Assembly: GCA_945860285.1 (NCBI GenBank) | Contig: CAMAQB010000016.1 | Location: forward strand, 1-45,265 | Direction: 5' to 3' | Source: Akkermansia muciniphila | GTDB lineage: Bacteria; Verrucomicrobiota; Verrucomicrobiia; Verrucomicrobiales; Akkermansiaceae | Length of the DNA: 45,265 nucleotides | Shown here: positions 41,328 to 45,265 of the stretch, piece after piece | How the letters are laid out: each line of letters begins with the position of its first letter | Position numbering within the stretch: the first letter of the stretch is position 1 | The notes under the pieces: model-generated | What the model saw: only the letters and a program-made list of their open reading frames with translations | What the model was told of the DNA's origin: nothing | Database searches by the model: none | Position numbers and translations under genes: made by a program

Positions 41328-41689
41328 AATTTCCCATCCTTCGTCAGCACAGGCACCCCGCGATTCAAAGCAAGAGCTGCGATGAGCCGGTCCGCCGGAT
41401 CGCGATGATTCCAGCCAAGTTCCACAGCCTTCAGCCAGTCTTCCGCCGCCGGGGAAATCCATTCCACGCCAGGCAGGAGTTTCAGGTTGGGCCATGCTTC
41501 GCGCAGGGAGGTCGCAAAGGCAAGTTTCCCCGCGCGCCGTTTGTATTCCAGCTCCCACAGGGTCACGGTGGATATCAAAATGGTCTTGGGATTCAAGGCG
41601 GGTTGCTCGGTCCAATCGCGAGCGGTGGCGGACAAGCGAAGAGGATCACCGAGCCACCAGTAAAGCACATGTGTGTCAAAAAGAATCAT
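41291..41689 (-). CDS. PIN-domain toxin (VapC-like)
   Basis: 132 residues from the ATG at 41689 (MILFDTHVLYWWLGDPLRLS); a longer frame starts at 41716 but the shorter start overlaps the antitoxin stop as expected. PIN acidic residues: Asp5 in FDTH, Glu in TLWELEYK, and Asp in HRDPADRLIAALALNRGVPV then LTKD. A probable ribonuclease toxin, neutralised by the upstream gene. It lies antisense between cas4 and the cas1 remnant and overlaps the end of cas4 by 37 bases, so this pair probably inserted there. Confidence 0.88.
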   Translation of the reverse strand: MILFDTHVLYWWLGDPLRLSATARDWTEQPALNPKTILISTVTLWELEYKRRAGKLAFATSLREAWPNLKLLPGVEWISPAAEDWLKAVELGWNHRDPADRLIAALALNRGVPVLTKDGKFHETDSPVKAVW

Positions 41690-41976
41690 GGGGAGGGTTT
41701 TGAATCTGTCCACCACGAATCATCCGCTTCACCTTCTTCGCGCCATTCCGGGTTCATGATGAGATCGCTTTCGATGGCGTCTGCCGTTTTGTTTCCAAAC
41801 AACTGGGTCCTCAATTTCGCGAGGATGTCAGCTTTCGAGTTCATCTGTGGCACCAGCGGCCTCACCTCAAGCACCTCCCGCCCATGGTCCGTCACTATCA
41901 ACGGTTCTCCTGTGCGCTCTACCTCACGGAAATACTCCAGCATTTTCGATTTCAATTTTCCCTTCGAGACAATCAT
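41686..41976 (-). CDS. Phd/YefM-type antitoxin
   Basis: 96 residues: an N-terminal Phd-like domain (SKGKLKSKMLEYFREVERTG, EPLIVTDHGREVLEVRPL) with the GxxVxxx-like DNA-binding fold, then a C-terminal toxin-binding tail (ADAIESDLIMNPEWREEGEA). The stop and the toxin start share ATGA (41686-41689). It is the upstream gene of the toxin-antitoxin operon, and such antitoxins usually repress their own promoter. Confidence 0.88.
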   Translation of the reverse strand: MIVSKGKLKSKMLEYFREVERTGEPLIVTDHGREVLEVRPLVPQMNSKADILAKLRTQLFGNKTADAIESDLIMNPEWREEGEADDSWWTDSKPSP

Positions 41977-42037
41977 GGCTGACTGTTACCCGTAGTCACG
42001 ACTATAGTCAAATTCAAAATCTCACTTCCTTTTCCCC

Positions 42038-42100
42038 ATGCGCCGCCATCTCAATACCCTTTTCGTCACCCTGGAAGGAGCTTACCTCCGCAAGGACGGA
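42038..42100 (+). pseudogene. cas1: cas1 N-terminal fragment
   Basis: ATG 42038 opens MRRHLNTLFVTLEGAYLRKD, which matches the start of Cas1 proteins of type I-C and related systems ('LNTLYVTTxGAYLxKDG'). After KDGAA (about 42100) the resemblance ends; the frame continues with unrelated residues to 42229. The rest of cas1 resumes near 42764, so roughly 60-80 residues of Cas1 were replaced by about 660 bp of other DNA. Confidence 0.7.
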
Positions 42101-42225
42101 GCCGCCATCGATACCATTTGCTCACTTCTTACTCCGCTGCTTTCGCACACTCCCAAAAATCCACTACCATCTTCCCCAAACGAACCCATTGACGAAACAC
42201 ACGATCAAGATTACCCTCATGCCAG

Positions 42226-42695
42226 ATGAAACTACGTACCGACCTGCTGACTCAACTCCGTCCCGAGGACGTGATGGAGAGTGTGGAGACGCACAATCAC
42301 CGCTACAAAGCCGAGCCGCTTTTTTCCACAACTGGGACTGGCAGTCTATCATCCGCCTCAACCAACGAGCGTGTGAACGAGGTCACGCGCAACACGGGTT
42401 TAATTCGGAAACTCACCAAGCGTGCGCAATCCGCTGGGAAGAAAGCCGAGAACAAGCTGTGACACTGGAGGAGGCGTTTCGCTTCCTCCGTAGCATGCAC
42501 CGCGCCGCGCCCTTTCTTTTCTTCAATGGCAATACGTTTGCCGAAATAGGGCGCCAAATGGCCACAGCGCTGTTCGCTGATTTGTCGCCACTCTTGTTGC
42601 GAGAAGTCTCGTCTGCCACCGCCCACTACATTGCGGGTGTGTTTGATGAAGAGAGTCTTCATCAATTGATCACCGAAACCTGGCACCATCAGTAA
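42226..42695 (+). pseudogene. Unrecognised gene with a frameshift at a T-run, inserted in cas1
   Basis: ATG 42226 gives a plausible protein start (MKLRTDLLTQLRPEDVMESV ... NHRYKAEPLF). At six Ts (42320-42325) the sensible reading moves to the -1 frame and continues FHNWDWQSIIRLNQRACERG, then EEAFRFLRSMHRAAPFLFFN, GNTFAEIGRQMATALFADLS, LREVSSATAHYIAGVFDEES and a stop at 42695. The joined product would be about 155 residues. The 'APFLFFNGNTFAEIG ... AHYIAGV' block is reminiscent of a conserved bacterial protein of unknown function. A one-base indel in the T-run is likelier than programmed slippage. It sits inside the cas1 gap. Confidence 0.6.
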
Positions 42696-42731
42696 AAGGT
42701 GGGCAACGCACTCTCCGCCACCCTCCCCGAA

Positions 42732-42753
42732 CATGGTATGGGCATGGTATGGG
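42732..42753 (+). repeat. Perfect 11-bp tandem duplication at the end of the cas1 insertion
   Basis: CATGGTATGGG occurs twice back to back at 42732-42742 and 42743-42753, immediately before cas1-like coding resumes. It may be a footprint of the event that inserted the preceding DNA. Confidence 0.8.
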
Positions 42754-42763
42754 GACAGACAAA

Positions 42764-43612
42764 ATGCTCAGTGCTTGGTTTCATGGTATTTCCCACGGCA
42801 CGGGTGTGGAAAATGCCTACAACCGCGCCGCTCAATATACCGCTGCCGCTGACCCCGCCTTTTGTGCGCGCTTCATCATCCCGCTGATTCATGCGAAAGT
42901 CACGAACCAGCGTGCCTTGCTACTCCGCAATGCCTCGGGCGATGAACGCAATGCCGCCTGTGCTACACTCGCTGATCTTTTGCGCGGGCTGGATTCCACC
43001 GCCGCGACCATTCCTGCTCGGGCGAACGATGCTGAAACGCAGGTCTCCGACATCGAGTAATTGCGCGGCTGGGAAGGCCGAGCTGCTGCGGTCTACTTCT
43101 CAGCGTTTCCGCATATGCTGAAAACGGGTGAGCTGCCAGACTTTGATTTCTCTGCCCGCAATCGTCGCCCGCCGAAAGATCCTGTCAATGCGCTTCTCTC
43201 CTTCACCTACGCCCTGCTTGTGAAAGAATGCCTTGTCGCTTTGTGGGCGGAGGGGCTTGATCCATGTTGGGGACTGTATCACCGCCCACGGCACGGACGG
43301 CCAGCGCTGGCGGTGGATTTCATGGAGCCATTTCGCCCTATTCTTGCGGACTCCGCCGTCCTCAGCTGCATCAATACCGGCATGGTAAGGCCTAAGGACT
43401 TCATCACCAACAGCAATGGCTGCGCGATGCAGCCTGCGGCGAAAAAAGCTATTCTTCGTGCCTGGGAGCAGCGTCTTGACCAACTCCACACTCACGCCGA
43501 GTTCGGCTATCGATGCTCATGGCGCACCATCCTCCGCATCCAAGCCCGCTTGCTCGTACGATTGCTGCGCGACGACATCACTCACCTACCATGGCCCACC
43601 GAGCGCGATGAC
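42764..43612 (+). pseudogene. cas1: cas1 body, broken by an in-frame TAA
   Basis: The frame (open from 42749) encodes YNRAAQYTAAADPAFCARFI and AKVTNQRALLLRNASGD, the Cas1 middle region, to TAA at 43058-43060. It then continues in the same frame LRGWEGRAAAVYFSAFPHML with the catalytic Glu, NRRPPKDPVNALLSFTYALL, GLYHRPRHGRPALAVDFMEP with the catalytic His and Asp region, and NTGMVRPKDFI. Homologues read through the stop site with a Gln or Asp-type residue (CAA to TAA is one change). The Cas1 part ends near 43612 (LPWPTERDD), within a few residues of the normal end. With the N-terminal insertion, Cas1 cannot be made intact. Confidence 0.9.
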
Positions 43613-43927
43613 AGCGCCGAGATCTGCCGCGACAGCAGCGGCCAGCCCGAGCCGGATACCGAACTGAACTACACCGAGAACGCACCGCTCAAGGAAAACA
43701 TCGAAACCTACTTCGCCCGCGAGATCAACCCGCATGTCCCTGATGCGTGGATTGATCCCACCACCTGCGATGCCAAGGACGGCCAGGTGGGCAAGGTGGG
43801 CTATGAAATTCCTTTCAACCGCCATTTCTACGTCTTCCAACCGCTCCGCCCCCTGAGCGCGATTGATGCCGACCTGAAAGCCTCCACCGACCGCATCCTC
43901 AACCTAATCGGAGGGCTGATGCAGTAA
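43613..43927 (+). pseudogene. hsdM C-terminal fragment fused to cas1
   Basis: In frame after cas1 the sequence reads SAEICRDSSGQPEPDTELNY, TENAPLKENIETYFAREINP, HVPDAWIDPTTCDAKDGQVG, KVGYEIPFNRHFYVFQPLRP and DRILNLIGGLMQ, then a stop. This is the C-terminal end of type I HsdM proteins ('PLKEDIExYFxREVLPHVPD', 'GYEIPFNRHFY'). It has no counterpart in the complete hsdM-S fusion at 36520, so it belongs with the separate fragment at 32867. Confidence 0.85.
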
Positions 43928-43970
43928 ATTCCTTGTTGACAGAAAGCTGGAAAGATGGAAAGCTGGGCGT

Positions 43971-44147
43971 GTGAAACTCACCTTAGATTTGCCGGAAGAC
44001 CTGCTGCGGGCACTCAAAGTTCGGGCCGTGGAAGAGGGGAAGACTTTTAAGGCGCTGGTGACCGAATACATGAGCACCGGGATTGCCGAACTCGAAGCGC
44101 AGGAAGCCAAAGAGAAGAAGTCCGTAAAACCAAAAGACCGCCCATGA
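43971..44147 (+). CDS. Short antitoxin-like protein
   Basis: GTG 43971 to TGA 44145-44147 encodes 58 residues: VKLTLDLPEDLLRALKVRAV, then EEGKTFKALVTEYMSTG and a Lys-rich tail. The pattern (beta strand, two helices) is that of ribbon-helix-helix VapB-type antitoxins. It overlaps the next antitoxin gene by four bases (ATGA). It may be a second antitoxin for the same toxin or the orphan of a lost pair. Confidence 0.65.
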   Translation: MKLTLDLPEDLLRALKVRAVEEGKTFKALVTEYMSTGIAELEAQEAKEKKSVKPKDRP

Positions 44148-44434
44148 AAACCACCATCGATCTGCAAGACGGGCTAGTCCGTGCCTTCAAGCTGTACGCC
44201 GCACGTCGGTCTTTGAAACTCAACGCCACCGCTGTCTCCATACTCAGGTCGCAGCTTGGGGCGAAAAAAAACCGCGCCGAGAAGTCGCTCCCCAAGACTC
44301 TGCCGCTCATGCCAGCGCGCCCGCTCTCCACTCCACGAGTCAAGCCCATGTCCGCCCAGGCCATGAGCGACTACATCAAACAAGCCGACCTGGACGCAGA
44401 GACGGAGGGCTATGAAAAAGCTTCTGGACATTAA
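44144..44434 (+). CDS. Ribbon-helix-helix antitoxin
   Basis: 96 residues: MKTTIDLQDGLVRAFKLYAA then RRSLKLNATAVSILRSQLGA is a ribbon-helix-helix-like N-terminus. A basic, Pro-rich linker and an acidic tail (MSDYIKQADLDAETEGYEKA) that probably wraps the toxin follow. It overlaps the vapC start by 23 bases, the close coupling expected for antitoxin-toxin pairs. Confidence 0.7.
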   Translation: MKTTIDLQDGLVRAFKLYAARRSLKLNATAVSILRSQLGAKKNRAEKSLPKTLPLMPARPLSTPRVKPMSAQAMSDYIKQADLDAETEGYEKASGH

Positions 44435-44861
44435 TACCTGGATCGCCTTGAGCCTGGCTGCCCACCCGCAGCATCAGGCCGCCCGGCAGTGGTATCAGCG
44501 CACCCCTATCGCTGCTGGCGAGCTGCTGCTCTGCCGCCCGGCAGAGATGGGCTTCCTGCGGCTCACCACCCAGGAGCGCGTGATGCAGCAGTATGGCGTG
44601 CAGGCGCTCACCAATGACGAAGCACTCACGTTTCTCACCCAGGTTTGCTCGGATCCCGCAATCGCTCTGGTGGATGAGGTCCATACCACCAGGAATCTGT
44701 GGCAGAAACTGGCCAAAGGCCCCCGGCCTTCTCCCAATGTCTGGATGGACGCCTACCTCGCCGCCCTCGCCATCAGCCTGGGCGCGGAGATGGTGACCTT
44801 TGATCAAGGCTTCAAATCCTACACCCGGCACGGCCTGAAGCTCGCGCTGCTAATTCCATGA
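44412..44861 (+). CDS. vapC: VapC-type PIN toxin
   Basis: 149 residues. MKKLLDINTWIALSLAAHPQ carries the first PIN Asp (residue 6). The Glu is in CRPAEMGFLRLTT, and the last acidic cluster in SPNVWMDAYLAALAISLGAE, followed by VTFDQGFKSY. All expected acidic residues are present, so the ribonuclease is probably intact. It is the last gene of a three-gene cluster with two antitoxin-like genes. Confidence 0.9.
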   Translation: MKKLLDINTWIALSLAAHPQHQAARQWYQRTPIAAGELLLCRPAEMGFLRLTTQERVMQQYGVQALTNDEALTFLTQVCSDPAIALVDEVHTTRNLWQKLAKGPRPSPNVWMDAYLAALAISLGAEMVTFDQGFKSYTRHGLKLALLIP

Positions 44862-45046
44862 CCGCCATGCCAGCCAGAGCCACATCTTCCCGTCAGTCGC
44901 CGCCGCATTCTGACTATGGCATTGCCTCGGATCGCTACGATGACCTACTCGACTCCCTGCGTGGCCTAGCGGAACAGATACAGGCCATCAGCCAGCACGC
45001 CGCAGCGGCATACACACCCGTTGTCGCCTCCATCATCCGCGACTGA
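44858..45046 (+). CDS. Small ORF, possible truncated restriction-island protein
   Basis: 62 residues starting at ATG 44858, overlapping the vapC stop by four bases. The segment YDDLLDSLRGLAEQIQAISQ then HAAAAYTPVVASIIRD resembles, from memory, the start of a small helical protein often found beside type I hsd genes ('YxPxVExIIRxxSRDxxHIE'). Here it stops right after IIRD. If that recollection is right, it is another truncated remnant; otherwise it is a small unknown gene. Confidence 0.45.
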   Translation: MTAMPARATSSRQSPPHSDYGIASDRYDDLLDSLRGLAEQIQAISQHAAAAYTPVVASIIRD

Positions 45047-45069
45047 ACTAATTAACTGTTCTCTCTGAA

Positions 45070-45183
45070 ATGAAGCGAGCTGCCGCGATAGTAATCATAC
45101 TCATCCTCCTAGCAGTGGCCGCTTTCGTGCTCGGCGGATTCAAATTGTTAGCGAATATCTCGGCGAGGAGTCGTTTCGTCTGA
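45070..45183 (+). CDS. Tiny single-span membrane peptide
   Basis: ATG 45070 to TGA 45181-45183 encodes 37 residues, MKRAAAIVIILILLAVAAFV followed by LGGFKLLANISARSRFV. It has one strong hydrophobic helix with a basic N-terminus. It may be a real small membrane protein, but there is no context to support a function. Nothing supportable follows in 45184-45265. Confidence 0.4.
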   Translation: MKRAAAIVIILILLAVAAFVLGGFKLLANISARSRFV

Positions 45184-45265
45184 TTGGTTGTTTTGTTTCG
45201 TTGGTTCTTTCGCGGTGTTGCGGGATGGAACTGAAGGGCGAGCGGAGCGAGTCCTGAAGTGGAGT

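Noticed and set aside
41225-41995. 256-codon forward frame across the toxin-antitoxin pair
   Set aside because: It is the antisense shadow of two clearly recognisable genes on the minus strand and has no domain of its own.
42320-42325. Programmed -1 frameshift as the primary explanation
   Set aside because: No stimulatory structure is evident and the gene lies in a decayed locus; a homopolymer indel is simpler.
3849-43060. Alternative genetic code or stop-codon recoding
   Set aside because: All three stop codons are involved, and intact neighbours end at each of them; TGA and TAA are normal ends for most housekeeping genes here.

Overview
The window looks like a chromosome segment of a Gram-negative bacterium, most likely Verrucomicrobiota. 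That placement is an inference from overall style: GC-rich sequence, the ribH-nusB and tamB-tamA pairs, LolC/E and RodA homologues, and intergenic 'CACGGAT' repeats. There is no rRNA or other decisive taxonomic marker, and I saw no tRNA or rRNA gene.

Layout. 1-251 is the 5' part of an IS630-type transposase running off the left edge. 382-2439 holds a short-chain dehydrogenase, a small membrane protein and a YegS-like lipid kinase. 2640-5547 is an accessory patch with two membrane proteins, a toxin-antitoxin pair and a dispersed inverted repeat; two of its genes carry single in-frame stop codons. 5548-29960 is a compact housekeeping block: RodA-like SEDS protein, HtpG (preceded by a promoter, long hairpin and T-run), an AsmA-like protein, a cell-wall amidase, RecQ, a cyclophilin, MetG, a LolC/E-type permease, a GYF-RDD membrane protein, a secreted esterase-like protein, NusB with a large insertion, RibH, TamB, TamA and RsgA. 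Much of it concerns envelope biogenesis, with several ATGA-type overlaps (metG-lol permease, tamB-tamA).

30016-32811 is a self-contained cassette: a WYL regulator of the CapW/BrxR type, transcribed away from a von Willebrand A protein, a short protein made of (RLNPWYD)n encoded by a 21-bp tandem array, and an unrecognised 237-residue protein ending in a strong terminator hairpin. CapW/BrxR regulators usually control anti-phage systems, so this is the best candidate for an undescribed system here.

32867-45183 is a heavily rearranged defence island. One type I restriction-modification system (hsdR, a KilA-N gene, and an hsdM fused to a half hsdS) may be intact. The rest of its hsdS has been disrupted by REP sequences, a REP-associated tyrosine transposase and a roughly 230-bp duplication. 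A different hsdM survives only as an internal fragment at about 32.9-33.1 kb and a C-terminal fragment at about 43.6-43.9 kb. Between them lie a Fic protein, a cas4 and a cas1 that are both broken (in-frame TGA and TAA, an insertion, and a cas1-hsdM fusion) and two toxin-antitoxin loci. No CRISPR array, cas2 or interference genes are visible. Four genes in the accessory regions are interrupted by single in-frame stops using all three stop codons. This reads as decay rather than recoding, because neighbouring intact genes terminate normally at these codons.
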